DNA of 64,000 nucleotides from NCBI GenBank assembly GCA_025175895.1, contig CM046008.1, forward strand, positions 27,979,255 to 28,043,254. Direction: 5' to 3'. The translations under genes were made by a program, and so were the position numbers. The DNA comes from Wurfbainia villosa (Eukaryota; Streptophyta; Magnoliopsida; Zingiberales; Zingiberaceae). Below are positions 11,796 to 23,342 of this stretch, piece after piece. The notes under the pieces are model-generated. The model did no database searches and had not been told where the DNA came from. It was given only the letters and a program-made list of their open reading frames with translations. How positions within the stretch are numbered: position 1 is the stretch's first letter; the number at the start of each line of letters is the position of its first letter.

Positions 11796-12311
11796 GTAGA
11801 CACCGTTAGCATGACATAGCCGATGGAAGCACCTGGAAGCTAGCGCGATGGATGAACAAGTCATGGATGACTTGGAGGGATCCGAGAGGCGTGAGGCTGA
11901 TGGAGGTGGCTAGAAGGCTTAGGTCTAGGCTAAGGGTGGTCTAGCAAGTATGGGGGCACCATACTTGGGTTAAAACCTCGACCGGGCATTATCGACTGCC
12001 GTGAGTCGACTTGAGTTCGACTGCCAGGTTAGAGCTGGAGACTTCTCATGGGAGCAATGATCGATGGCTCGCACCGATCGCTAAGGGATGGCAATGACCG
12101 CAATGAGTGTCGAGCAGGGACGCCTCAGTAGCCGATCGGCGGGCCGATTACGGGCGCCGATCGGCCAATGTTGGCGCCAATGTTGGCGATCGCCAAGAGA
12201 TCCGTTGGAGTTTTTCCAGCGTGGATCGATCCGTTGTCTCACGACGACAAGCGGCATCACGATCCGGGTGACTTATGGCGATCGACAGATGTAAATCTAG
12301 CCCGACGCAGG

Positions 12312-12319
12312 TTATAAAG
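12312..12319 (+). promoter_or_regulatory. Putative TATA box, element B 5' LTR
   Basis: TTATAAAG in GCAGGTTATAAAGGCAGCTC, identical at 17598-17605 in the 3' LTR and mirrored by GGTTATAAATGGAGCTC in element C. Conservation around it across two families supports a core promoter; transcription would start near 12345. Confidence 0.65.
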
Positions 12320-12787
12320 GCAGCTCGGAAGGAGGGTTTTTGCATGTGATTTCTTGGACGTTTTTGAGGCGATTTGCTGCTGCAAATCAGGGTCTTCAAC
12401 CACGATTCAAGCGATCAACAAGCAAGCGATCTAAAGAGTTTTTGTAAAGTGTTCTTTACTTCTCTTATTGTATTTCCTATTATATTTGCTTGTTGTAGTT
12501 AGATTATTGTTGTAATCTTATTGTAAGAGGTTTCTCCACCTCCGACTTGTGTCGAGAAGGAGTTATTTGATAGTGGTGTGTGTTTGACATCGCTAGGGCT
12601 CGTTTGAGCCCGATCCGTGGAGTAGGAACCGTTACGGTTCCGAACCACGTTATATCATCGTGTTCGTGTGTGATTGTATTTCGTGTATTGCTTTTATTAT
12701 TATTATTCCGCTGCGCTAACGATTTCCATCTACGTACGATCATCTACGCTATTCACCCCCCTCTAGCGGTGTCAAATCCCCAACAAG

Positions 12788-12799
12788 TGGTATCAGAGC
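12788..12799 (+). other. Primer binding site, tRNA-Met type (element B)
   Basis: TGGTATCAGAGC two bases after the 5' LTR, complementary to the 3' end of initiator tRNA-Met. Confidence 0.92.
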
Positions 12800-12853
12800 A
12801 AGGTTGCTCTTCAACGGATTAACAACCGGGAGCAATACGCTAGAGGGTAAAAG

Positions 12854-14656
12854 ATGGAAGTCCAAGATCAATTAGGTTGGGACATCAACACACCGGTGCC
12901 CTACACCCTATACGGACGAGAAGGATTCAATTCTTGGAAGGGAAGAATTGAGGATTTTATTATGATGAGAGACTTTGAGGAATGATCCATTTTGATGGAT
13001 GGATTTGAATATCCAAGAGGACCAAGAGGTGGATTCCTCAAAAAGAAGAGGTGGACCGAAGAGCAAGTTCAAGCATCCGAGAAAAATGATAAGGTGATAA
13101 AATTGATAATTGATTTAATACCTAACAATATCTTGTGTATGTTAGGTAATTATGTAGATGCTAAAGAGTTATGGAGCCAAGTGGAAAAGCTCCATGAAAA
13201 CTCATCATCGGTCCAAGAAGAAGAAGAAGATGTAGAATGCTCATCGGTCCAATCGGAAGAGGCCGAAGAAGCAAGCTCCTCCTCACAAGCAAGTGAGGAT
13301 TCGGAAGTTGAAGAAGAGTCAACATCCGGGTCAAGAGGAGAGTGTGAAGAATTGGAAGTTGAGAGGCCATCAATCTCCAAGGAGGAGGTAGAAGTGGAAG
13401 AAGCATCCACCTCAAGGATTGAGGGGGAGGAGAGAACCTCCATACCAGAACATCAAGAAGAAGCTTCGACATCCGGTCAAGATGAAGAAGCCCAAAGTCC
13501 AATTCCGGTCTCCACCACCGAACTAGGTAACTCAAGCAATTTGGTTTTAAATAAAAAACATATAATTTGCTTTGAGTGTAGGGAAACCGGGCACTACAAG
13601 AGCAAGTGCCCAAAGAAGATTAGGAAAGCTCCACCGGCTCCAAAAGTCAAGGATGCCGGTTCCCCAACACCTAAAGGCAAGGAGCACATCATATGCTTCA
13701 AGTGCAATTCGAAGGGGCATTATCGGAGTCAATGCCCTAGGGGGAAGAAGAAGGGGCAAGAAGGAGCATCATATGTAGGGGGAGCCTCCAAGGCAAACCC
13801 TAAGGTATATTTCAATAATGCACCTTCTAGATTTAATAGGCAAAAGCATGCTAGAAATAATTTTAATTCTCTTGCAATTTATGAAAAGCATGCTAATAGG
13901 AATGAATATTGCTTAGGAGCTAAAAATATTCACTTAGATAATAGGAAGAAATTTGGGACTAATGTCCCTAAAAATAATTCATCTAAGGATAAACCTAGGT
14001 CAAATAACACTAGACCAATTTTACCTAGGGAGACCATTAGAAAGGTGCAAGAGCACCTAGGTATTAACCCTAAATGGACTAGGCATATGCCTAGAAAGTC
14101 CCATGCCCATGGTCTAAATCAAAATTCTAAAATCGGGCAATTAGAATTAGAGAACCAAGCCTTGAGGTCAAGGCTTGAGAAATTGGAGAAGACCCTTAAA
14201 GTTATGCAAAATCAATTTAAAGGGTCAAATGATCAAAAGTCTAGGTCCAAAAGTCAAAGTAAACACCAAGGACCTAAGAGTCAAAAGTCAACCAAGGGCA
14301 AGCAAGGTTTGGGTCACAAACCTAAGCCTAAGGTAGCTTATCATAGTGTTCCATTAGATTATGGAACACTAACTAGGTCTAGGAAGACCAAGGTCAATAG
14401 GGAAGTCATCCCTAGAGTTGACCAAAGGGTGTGTCTAGTGGCTAGGGTTTCTAGAAAACCTAGGGTGGCCACTAAGAAGGTTGCAAGGGGAGTCACCCCT
14501 AGAGTCAACCTAGGTAAGACCCAAATGACCAAGGCTGACAAGCCTAGGAGGGTCATTAGAAAGGTATCTAGGGAGGTTATCCCCAAGGAATACCTAATTA
14601 ACCCTAGGAGCTCAAATCGGTTTTGGGTTCCTAAGAGCGTGATTGATTCACGCTAG
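12854..14656 (+). pseudogene. Short-capsid gag of element B with two CCHC zinc knuckles
   Basis: 600 codons from ATG 12854 (MEVQDQLGWDIN), with one in-frame TGA at codon 44; the rest from about 12995 is open. Order: an N-terminal capsid piece of about 110 residues (GREGFNSWKGRIEDF, LIIDLIPNNILCMLGNY), then an acidic Ser/Glu/Thr-rich linker of about 110 residues, then two knuckles, CFECRETGHYKSKC (about 239-252) and CFKCNSKGHYRSQC (about 280-293). A Lys/Asn-rich basic domain, a predicted coiled coil (ENQALRSRLEKLEKTLKVM) and the C-terminal motif REVIPKEYLINPRSSN follow. Compared with element A the second half of the capsid is missing and the knuckle is doubled. It may package RNA in particles supplied by a relative. 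One stop makes the ORF borderline; readthrough or a downstream start is possible. Confidence 0.8.
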
Positions 14657-16584
14657 ATGGGTTTAGGGTGTGCCAACCTTGATTGGATGGGTAGTTAACT
14701 CAATCATGGTAAAGGTGGCACTTTAGGATGTTTTCAAGGTTATGGATACCTTGGAAATAGATTTGAATTATCATCCTAAAAGATTTTAGGGTGTGCCAAT
14801 ATTATTTGAGAAGCTTGATAAAATGGTCAAATTGGCACAATTTAGGTTTAGAGTGTTAGTGTGTCATTTTGGGTTGTTGGCACACTAGGGAGATTAATGA
14901 TAATATGGCAAAATATATCTAACTATATCAAATGGCAATTAATATTAAAATTTTGGTATTACTATACCTATATATTTTATATGCCATGTTTTGATTGTCA
15001 TATGCCATGTCATGACATCATGCCTATTTCTATGATTTTATATGTCATGTTCATGTTTAGAATTAAGGATTAAATGTCATGTGTTTCTAGATTTCATATT
15101 ATGCCATGACATCATGATTATGAGCATGTGTTTATCTATATCATCTCTAATGCCATAGTCACTCATGCATTTAAGATAATTTGATTGAAATTGATTTAAG
15201 GACAATGACATGACTTGGAGACCCATTTATAAGGGAATCAAGTAGGGCTGCCTTAGAAAAATGCATGAAACCCTAGTTTAGGGAGAACAAAACCCACATC
15301 TCACATCCAATTGACATGTATGTGTATTTATACACCCTAGATACATGTGAGATGCTAGGATATGAGTTGAGTTCAAGGTGCATAGTTTTTGCATCTAGTT
15401 GAACCAAAACTCATCTAATTTTATTGGTGGATCATTAGGAAAGCTTGTGTACAAGTCATGTACTTAGAGCCCAAGGAATATGATCCAGAATAAGGTTTTG
15501 AAAACATTTTAAAATCATTTTGAAAAACCTTGGTGAAGTCTATCTTTTGATAGCAATCACCATTGATAGAGTTGATACAAAATAGGGCCAAAACATTGAA
15601 AATTTCAATGGTTTTGAGTTTTGTATCAAACTCATTATTTTATGGGTAAAATATTTTTCAAACATTTTTCACCCATTGTTTTAGTCATAAGTATTATATG
15701 TATCAAATTTCATGATTTTTCGATATACGTATAATTAGTTATGATTTTCTGAAATTGGATTATGGTGAATTTGGAAAATTATTTATTACGATCGCCATTG
15801 GTGGCCGATCGATGTATGTGGCAATCGATCGACATCGTCAGGAGTCGATTGCCAGGTCTGATTTCGGGTTAACAAGGTTGTTTAGCCCATTTTCAGCCAT
15901 GGTAAAGGTCCCTAACCACTCCTAACCCTAGGATATGCTTTGGGAAGCATTATGAAGGGTGAAAATTCATTGGATATGGATTTGGAGAGGTGTTAGGTCA
16001 AAGTATCAATTTGAGGTGGTGGAAAGTTCAATGTCCAACCTTAATTTTGATGGTTTAGAGTTCCTATTGGCTTAGGGACTCCCCAAGGACATTGTTGGTG
16101 CAATGGTCAAGGGGGAGCAAGCCTTTAGAGGGAGGTATCCATCTTGGGATGATGGATGTGTTTTTTTTTTTTTTCTCCTTGAAAAGGAGAAGTTATTGGG
16201 AAAGTATCATCAATTGGGAAAATTGATGATTTTTGATACCCAATTTGGAAATTGGGAGAGTGAATAGGATTGCCTCTCTTGAGTGATATGGGACTTATCA
16301 CTAGGAAGATGGTAGGCATCCTAGATATTTTTAAATCAAGGGGGAGATTGTAAGATCTCATTGGGACATGAGACATTGACCTCCTTGGAGAGATAACCTT
16401 TTTGATGTTAGTCAAAAAGGGGGAGAATGTTTGGGAGAACATTTGGTTTACATTTTCACTTGAATGTTTGGGGGAGAACATTTGGTGAGTATTTACCAAT
16501 TTGGGATAATTGGTAAGGGATTTGAGTTAGTGTTCTAACTCATGATTTGATTTGGTTTTTGTCAAACATCAAAAAGGGGGAGAT
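14657..16584 (+). other. Non-coding spacer of element B with polypurine cluster
   Basis: No credible ORF in 1.9 kb where pol would normally lie. It contains repeats of TAGGGTGTGCCAA, CATGTCATGACATCATG palindromes (about 15003, 15105), a second GATCG-rich palindromic block (about 15788-15860), a copy of the LTR tip ATTGTTGGTGCAAT (16091-16104), and polypurine tracts at about 16109, 16338, 16413, 16468 and 16573; the last abuts the 3' LTR. Element C has the same arrangement at 21779-23342. Confidence 0.75.
16573..16584 (+). other. Polypurine tract of element B
   Basis: AAAAGGGGGAGAT directly before TGTTGGTG of the 3' LTR; it would prime plus-strand DNA. Four similar tracts lie in the 480 bp upstream. 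Confidence 0.85.
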
Positions 16585-18071
16585 TGTTGGTGCAATCGGC
16601 CCAGGTCACGATTGACCAGACTCGAGTTTGACTCGAGTGATGTTTTGATGTTTGACAAAGGGATTTGACAAAATGGATTGACATTGATGTTGGACATTGA
16701 TGTCGGTTAATATGTTGGGGAGATTGTTTATACAATCGACCCAGGTTATAATTGACTTTGATGGTTGACTAGGGTTGACCATGTGATTATGGGAAAGTCC
16801 AAGCATGGGTCTTGGCAATGTAAAAGTCCAAGCATGGGTCTTGGCAATGTAAAGTCCAACATTGGTTGGCAAGGAAAGTCCAAGCATGGTCTTGGCATGA
16901 AAAGTCCAACATGGGTTGGCAAGGGAAAGTCCAAGCTTGAGTCTTGGCATTTGAGAAGTCCAAGGGTTTGATATTGGCAGCATAAAGTCCAAGCGGGAGT
17001 CTTGGCAGCATAAGTCCAATGGTTGGCGGCGTAAAGTCCAAGCGGAGTCTTGGCGGCGTAAGTCCAATGTGCCTTGGCGGTGTAGACACCGTTAGCATGA
17101 CATAGCCGATGGAAGCACCTGGAAGCTAGCGCGATGGATGAACAAGTCATGGATGACTTGGAGGGATCCGAGAGGCGTGAGGCTGATGGAGGTGGCTAGA
17201 AGGCTTAGGTCTAGGCTAAGGGTGGTCTAGCAAGTATGGGGGCACCATACTTGGGTTAAAACCTCATTCTTGAGGTTGGCAGTCGACTGGCATTATGGCC
17301 GGTTCGACTGCCGTGAGTCGACTTGAGTTCGACTGCCGTTAGAGCCGGATTGCTGCGCCGATCGCTCAGAGCGATCGATGGCTCGGGCAATGACCGCTAA
17401 GGGATGGCGCCGATCGCCGAGTGTCGAGCATAACGCCCGTAGCCGATCGCGATTGACTACGGGCGTTAGCGCGACGCCAATGCGCCGATCGCCAAGAGAT
17501 CCGTTGGAGTTTTTCCAGCGTGGATCGATCCGTTGTCTCACGACAACGCGGGCATCGATCGATCGATGCGATAGGCGGAAATCCAGCCCGACGCAGGTTA
17601 TAAAGGCAGCTCGGAAGGAGGGTTTTTGCATGTGATTTCTTGGACGTTTTTGAGGCGATTTGCTGCTGCAAATCAGGGTCTTCAACCACGATTCAAGCGA
17701 TCAACAAGCAAGCGATCTAAAGAGTTTTTGTAAAGTGTTCTTTACTTCTCTTATTGTATTTCCTATTATATTTGCTTGTTGTAGTTAGATTATTGTTGTA
17801 ATCTTATTGTAAGAGGTTTCTCCACCTCCGACTTGTGTCGAGAAGGAGTTATTTGATAGTGGTGTGTGTTTGGCATCGCTAGGGCTCGTTTGAGCCCGAT
17901 CCGTGGAGTAGGAACCGTTACGGTTCCGAACCACGTTATATCATCGTGTTCGTGTGTGATTGTATTTCGTGTATTGCTTTTATTATTATTATTCCGCTGC
18001 GCTAACGATTTCCATCTACGTACGGTCATCTACGCTATTCACCCCCCTCTAGCGGCGTCAAATCCCCAACA
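16585..18071 (+). repeat. 3' LTR of element B
   Basis: 1,487 bp, near identical to the 5' LTR except for the block at about 17263-17580, where sequence and length differ. Followed by the duplicated AGTAA and then by the last 50 bp of the chromovirus LTR. Confidence 0.92.
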
Positions 18072-18129
18072 AGTAAAGTAGTGACATCTTCCCTAGTAGA
18101 GAGTGGAAAGACTAGGGGGTGTTACAAGA

Positions 18130-18141
18130 TGGTATCAGAGC
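18130..18141 (+). other. Primer binding site, tRNA-Met type (chromovirus)
   Basis: TGGTATCAGAGC three bases after the chromovirus 5' LTR (ending GTTACA at 18126). The same primer class is used by copia elements here and by Tekay-like chromoviruses. Confidence 0.9.
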
Positions 18142-18429
18142 GGGTTCTGCCCTTCCGTCACACACACATTGAGCATCAGTCCTGCGGCCTCCAAGTAAGC
18201 AAGTATTTGTCTGCTTTATTTATTTTATGAGTAGTAAAGAATGCTTCTTTTAAGTTAAACATGCTCACCTAGAATGTTCTCTTTGAGTTAAACATGCTTG
18301 CATATATATATATGAAGTTGATAGACAGTAAGTAATAGAACATACCTAGATATGTATGTGAAGATGAAAAAAAAATAGTGATAATAACCTGATAGTGATT
18401 TCACTTTATCATCTTATGAAGAGCAGGAA

Positions 18430-18726
18430 ATGCCTCGAGAAAGACCCCGTGGAGGACAAGAAATGAATGAAGAAGTACCACCACCTTCCTGGATGCAGAT
18501 AGTCACTCAGCTCCAACAGCAAGTGGCAGAGCAGCAGTAGGTCATCAATACCTTGATGACGAATCAGCGAGAAAATCCTGTTACTCAGCCAGGGACTCAG
18601 AATGTCATTCCAACTGCATCTTCTGCCCCACCAGACCCACCAACAGCTCCAGTGGGAGGGGTGAGACAAGAGGCCTATCTGATTCAATGGTAAAAGCTGA
18701 AGCCAAAAAGTTTTGCCGGTGCCAAT
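18430..18726 (+). pseudogene. Chromovirus gag, N-terminal part, cut by element C
   Basis: Starts MPRERPRGGQEMNEEVPPPS and continues with a Gln-rich stretch (QLQQQVAEQQ). In-frame stops lie at about 18538 (TAG) and 18691 (TAA). It ends at the target duplication CCAAT (18722-18726), after KPKSFAGAN. When element C and one duplication are discounted, the frame continues exactly into the second gag part at 24804, which confirms the insertion. Confidence 0.75.
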
Positions 18727-20145
18727 TGTTGGTGCAATCGACCCAGGTTGACTCGAGTTTGACTCGAGCAGTACCTTGATAGTATTTTGATGATAGACAA
18801 AACTCATGACATGGGATTGTCATGGGAAAGTCCAACATGGGGTTGACATGGAAAATCCAAGCATGGAGCTTGGTGTGAAAGTCCAAAGCATTGCGAAGCC
18901 CTGCACTTGGTGCTTGGCATGGGAAATCCAAAGCATTGTGAAGCCGTGCGCTTGGTGCTTGGTGAGAAATGCATTGCGAAGCCGTGCGCTTGGTGCATTT
19001 GGGAAGTCTTGAGAACTTGACAAGTTCACTAGGCTCGGGTCCTTGAGTCGGTGAAGGATGACATTGCGAAGCCGTGCGCTTGGTGCATCCGAGGGACTGC
19101 CAGACGGGGAGCGAATGGAGTGAGCCCAAAGGGAAGCATACTTCTAGGGCATGAGACGCGAAGGATGACATTGCGAAGTCGTGTGCTTGGCGCATCCGAG
19201 GGACGTAGGCCGAGGGAAGAGAGCTTCGGTGGGGAACTCCATGAGAGATAAGGTGGACTTGGCCAAGTGGCTAAGACTGAGTGTCGGACGCTCAAACAAC
19301 TTTGTGTTTGAGGTTTTAGGCCGACTAGGTCGTATGGGTTCGACCGTTGTTCGACCGAACCAAGTTCGGGCCGATCATCGACCGCGAGGAGGGCAATGAT
19401 CGAGGAGAATCGGCCGATCGCCGAGGGATGACAATGATCGATGACACCGCACGGCATAGAATGGAGTCAAGCTCGCCAGCACTCGACTGATGGATGATCA
19501 GTTGACTGATGGGTGCCATCAGTCGACTGATGTCTGATCCGTTGGAACTTAACCGACGTGGATCTGGCCGTTGTGAGACAACGGCTACGGGACCAGTCGA
19601 CTGATGGTCACGATCAGTCGACTGATGGGCGCGAAATCAGCTTGATGTAGGTTATAAATGGAGCTCGAGTTGGAGGATTTTGAAAAGGTTTTTGTGGAGC
19701 TATTGGAGGGGAATTGCTGCTGCATTCCAGTCCTTCAAGAGCAAATCAAAGCAAGCAACAAACAAGTGATCAAAAGCAATCGGTGAAAAGTGTTTCTTTT
19801 GTATTGTATTTATATTCTTGTTTGTATTTGTATATTACTGTTGTAATTGCTTGTGAGAGGTTTCTCCACCTCCGACGTGTAGTCGAGAAGGAGTTTGAGT
19901 ATTGCCGTGTGCATCTCTAGAGCTTGTTAAGCTCGCCCCGTGGAGTAGGAACCCTAAGGTTCCGAACCACGTATATGCTTGCGTATTTGGTGTGCTTGTA
20001 TTGTTGTTAGTATTATTCTTGTTTTATTGTTTCCGCTGCACTAACGACAATCATAGACAAGCAACGCGACGAGAACGAGCGAATTACGACATCCAACGAA
20101 CTAGGGCTATTCACCCCCTCTAGCCGACCGTTTCGATCCCCAACA
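18727..20145 (+). repeat. 5' LTR of element C
   Basis: 1,419 bp, ending CCCCAACA. U3 carries CCAAGC...GCTTGG (about 18856-18872), four copies of the GAAGCCGTGCGCTTGG-type hairpin (18890-19090), a corrupted palindromic block (19318-19450), intact CAGTCGACTG boxes at about 19515-19625 and a TATA box TTATAAAT at 19652-19659. U5 has the two-part stem at 19939-19971. Confidence 0.9.
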
Positions 20146-20147
20146 AG

Positions 20148-20159
20148 TGGTATCAGAGC
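20148..20159 (+). other. Primer binding site, tRNA-Met type (element C)
   Basis: TGGTATCAGAGC two bases after the 5' LTR of element C. Confidence 0.92.
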
Positions 20160-20203
20160 CGAGGTCGCTCTTCAAGGACTAACCGCTGTGAGAGCACTAC
20201 AAG

Positions 20204-21778
20204 ATGGCCGGTTACAACCTTCAACCACCAAAATTCGAAGGAGACTTTCTATGGTGGAGAAGAAAAATGGAGGTATACCTAGAAACCGATTTTGATTTTA
20301 TGATTATTATAGAAAACGGTTTTGAAATGCCTAGGGACAAGTACAATAAGCCAATTGAGAAGTCAAAATGGACCCAAGACCAAATCAAATACTTCAAGAC
20401 AAATCTCAAGGTAATCAAGTTGATTAGTGATTTGTTACCTAACACTATTTGGTCTAGATTGGGTGATTATAGGGATGCAAGAAAATTATGGAATAAGGTA
20501 ATGAAATTCCAAGAAAATTCCCAATCGGCACAAGTAGAGAAGAATGCCGAAGAAGAATCACCATCCACTTTTGAAGATGTGGATGACTTGGTGGAGACCT
20601 CCACCTCTAGCGTTGAGGGGGAGGAAAGGATTTCAACTCCGGAGCCAAGCCAAAATGAAGCATCTACCTCCGGAAGAAATGACCAAGAGGCTTCCACCAA
20701 CTCCCTAGGTGACTCATGTATTATAATTAATCGTAAAGATTATATTATTTGTTTTGAGTGTAGGGAGAAAGGGCATTACAAGAGCAAATGCCCAAAATTG
20801 GCTAAGGAAAAGGCATCAACACCAAAAGTCAACCCAAAGTCAAAGTATGCCGGTGTTCCCAAAATCAAGAGCAAAGAGCACATTGTGTGCTTCAAATGCA
20901 ATCAAAAGGGACACTACCGAAGCCAATGCCCTAGGGGGAGGAAGAAAGGGCAAGAAGGTGCAACTCATGTAGGGGGAGCTCCTAAAGCTAACCCTAAGGT
21001 AAATTTATTTAATGCACCTTCAATTCCTAAAGTCAAAAAGCATGCCAAAAATTATTTTAGTTCTCTTACAATTATAAATGAAAAGCATGCTAAGAGAAAT
21101 AATAAGGTTTATTACTTAGGTGCCAAACATGTTCATATAACTAAGGATAAACCTAGGACTCATAATTCTAGAAATATTTTACCAAAAGAGTCCATTAGGA
21201 GAATTGAAAATCACCTAAGTGTCAACCCCAAGAAATCTAGGCACATGCCTAGAAAGAGTCCTTCCCAAAGAAAGAATGAAAATTCAAAATTGGGAAGATT
21301 ATAGGTGGAAAATCAAGCCTTGAGGTCAAGGCTAGACAAATTGGAGAAGACCCTAGCAATAATCAAAAATTCGGTTCAAGGGTCAAATACACAAAAGTCA
21401 AGGCCTAGGAAACAAGAAATATCTAAGGGCAAGAAGGGTTTGAGTCACAAACCTATGTCCTACCATAATGTTCCATTTAATTATGGAACCACATCTAGGT
21501 CTAGGAAAACCAAGGCTAATAGGGAAGCCATCCCTAAGTCTAGCCATGGTATGTGTTTAGTGGCTAACACCTCAAAGAAATCAAATGTAGCCACTAAGAA
21601 GGTCAATGGAGGAGTCACCTCTAGAGTTGACCCAAGTAAGACCCAAAAGACTATGGTTTCAAAACCTAAAAGGGTCATTAGGAAGGTATCTAGGGAAGTT
21701 ATCCCTAGGGAATACCTTGTTAACCCAAGGAGCTCCAATAGGTATTGGGTTCCTAGAAGCATGATCAATTCACGCTAA
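20204..21778 (+). pseudogene. Short-capsid gag of element C with two CCHC zinc knuckles
   Basis: 524 codons from ATG 20204 (MAGYNLQPPKFEGDFLWW), broken only by TAG at codon 367. The N terminus aligns with element A gag (MAGSNIHPLKFEGEFAWW) but the capsid stops after about 110 residues. An acidic Ser/Thr/Glu linker follows, then knuckles CFECREKGHYKSKC (183-196) and CFKCNQKGHYRSQC (229-242), a basic Asn/Lys region, a coiled coil (ENQALRSRLDKLEKTLAII, from codon 369) and the terminal motif REVIPREYLVNPRSSN. The stop lies just before the coiled coil, so a 366-residue protein with both knuckles but no coiled coil could still be made. Nucleic-acid binding in a particle is the likely role. Confidence 0.8.
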
Positions 21779-23342
21779 ATGGGTTAGGGTGTGTCAACCC
21801 TAAGTGGATGGGTGGTTAACCTAGCCATTGTGAGTTGACACATTAGGGTGTGCCAATATGGTTTGAGAAGTTAAAAATGATTTAAATTGGCACAATTAGG
21901 TCATAGAAATCATGGTGTGCCATTTTGGGTTTTTGGCACACTAGGGAAATGAATGGCATTAAGGCAAAATGTATTTAATCCCTAGAAATGAAAAATTGAT
22001 TTTCACACTTAGGTATTCTATACCTTAGTATATTTTACTTGCCATGATGTGTTTGCCTTACCATGTCATGACATCATTTTCATTTTTATCTATAAAATGT
22101 CATGATTATGTTTAGAATTATTTTTAGATGTCATGTATGCTTAGTTCTCATTCACATGCCATGACATCATGATATTGGCATATGTTTTTATCTAAATCAT
22201 GTTTATTCCATAATCATATCATGCATAGTTTAAAATGGAGTTAAGGACTATGACACAATTTGAAGGGAATCAAATTAATGTTGTCTAGAAATATGCATGA
22301 GAACATAAACAAAACAAAACCCACATCTCACAAAAATTTGACTTGTATGTGTTTTACACATCTAGATATTGGTGAGATGTTTAGGAAAAAGAAAATAAAG
22401 GTTTGAAAAACATTTTAAAAATATTTTGAAAAACCTTGGTGAAGCCTATCTTTTAATAGCTATCACCATTGAATGGGATGATATAAAGATGACTCTTTAT
22501 TGTAGCTTTTCTTAAATTTTGAACTTTGTATCAATCTCCTAATTTAATGGGTAAAATAAATTTTCAATATTTTTCACCCATAGTGTTTAGGATAAGTATT
22601 ATACGTATGCATTTTCAAGATTTTTAAAATTACGTATATTTACTTATGGATTTCGAAAATCAAAACTGAGAATGCTTATCGTTGATCAGAATGGCAATGA
22701 TCGATGGTAAGTCCAATGATCGTATCCGACGGAGAGTCGATTGGCACAGGCTGATTTCGGGTAAACTTGATAGTTAGGCCCATGTTTAGCCACGTTTTGG
22801 TCCCCTAACCACTCCTAACCCTAGGATATACTTGGGAGAGCATTAGAAAGGGTGGAAATCTATTGGACATGGATTAGGAGTTAGGTTGAGGGTGAGTATC
22901 AATTTTAAGGTGGAAGAGAGTTCATTGTTGAACTTTGCCTTAATTTTGATTTGGTTAATGTTCCTATTGGCTTAGGGACTCTCCAAGGACATTGTTGGTG
23001 CAATGGTCAAGGGGGAGCAAGCCTCTAGGGGGAGGTATCCATCATGGGAAGATGGATGTGTATTTCCTCATGGGAGGAAAATTGGGTTGCCTCTCTTTAA
23101 GTGATATGGGATCACTAGAAAGATTGTAGGCATGTTTTCCTCCAAGGGAGAGATTGTAAGATCTCATTGGGATATGAGACATTCATACCCTTGGAGAGGA
23201 CCTTTTTGATGTAATGTCAAAAAGGGGGAGAAGTTACCAATTAGGGTTCATTGGAATTCTCATTGGGATATGAGAATTGCCAATATGGGAGAATTGGTAG
23301 ACTTGAGATGGTAGTTTTGTCAATCATAAAAAAGGGGGAGAT
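21779..23342 (+). other. Non-coding spacer of element C with polypurine cluster
   Basis: 1.56 kb without a credible ORF, homologous to the spacer of B: TAGGGTGTGCCAA repeats, CATGTCATGACATCAT palindromes, a CAATGATCG-containing block (22690-22745), the LTR-tip copy ATTGTTGGTGCAAT (22991-23004) and polypurine tracts at about 23009, 23153, 23217 and 23331. The last touches the 3' LTR. Confidence 0.75.

Larger units (their letters stand above)
11303..12785 (+). repeat. 5' LTR of element B
   Basis: 1,483 bp. It contains eleven short hairpins of the CCAAG...CTTGG type (11515-11795), a divergent palindromic block (about 11985-12290) rich in GATCG, a TATA box at 12312-12319 and a two-part U5 stem at 12616-12649. 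Apart from the block and a few bases near 11695-11740 it matches the 3' LTR almost base for base. Confidence 0.92.
11303..18071 (+). mobile_element. Element B: gag-only Sirevirus-like LTR retrotransposon, 6.8 kb
   Basis: Complete element with target duplication AGTAA (11298-11302 and 18072-18076). LTRs at 11303-12785 and 16585-18071 start TGTTGGTGCAATCGG and end CCCCAACA. Between them are a tRNA-Met primer site, one gag gene (12854-14656), a 1.9 kb non-coding spacer and a polypurine cluster. The internal region is only 3.8 kb and carries no protease, integrase, reverse transcriptase or RNase H. Outside one block the LTRs are almost identical, so insertion is recent. Plants are known to carry terminal-repeat elements with only gag; this fits that class, derived from Sireviruses. 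Confidence 0.9.
9455..18126 (+). repeat. 5' LTR of the chromovirus, split by element B
   Basis: The LTR runs 9455-11302 and resumes at 18077-18126 after element B; joined it is about 1.9 kb, like the 3' copy. It has a tRNA-like motif on the minus strand (about 9590-9660), a TATA-rich stretch near 9765 and CT-rich runs at 9800-9900. No coding potential beyond chance ORFs. Confidence 0.85.

Noticed and set aside
11324..11864. Minus-strand ORFs of 105-162 codons in the LTR of element B (and 16606-17150)
   Set aside because: They translate the hairpin array in U3; repeated peptide words reflect the DNA repeats.
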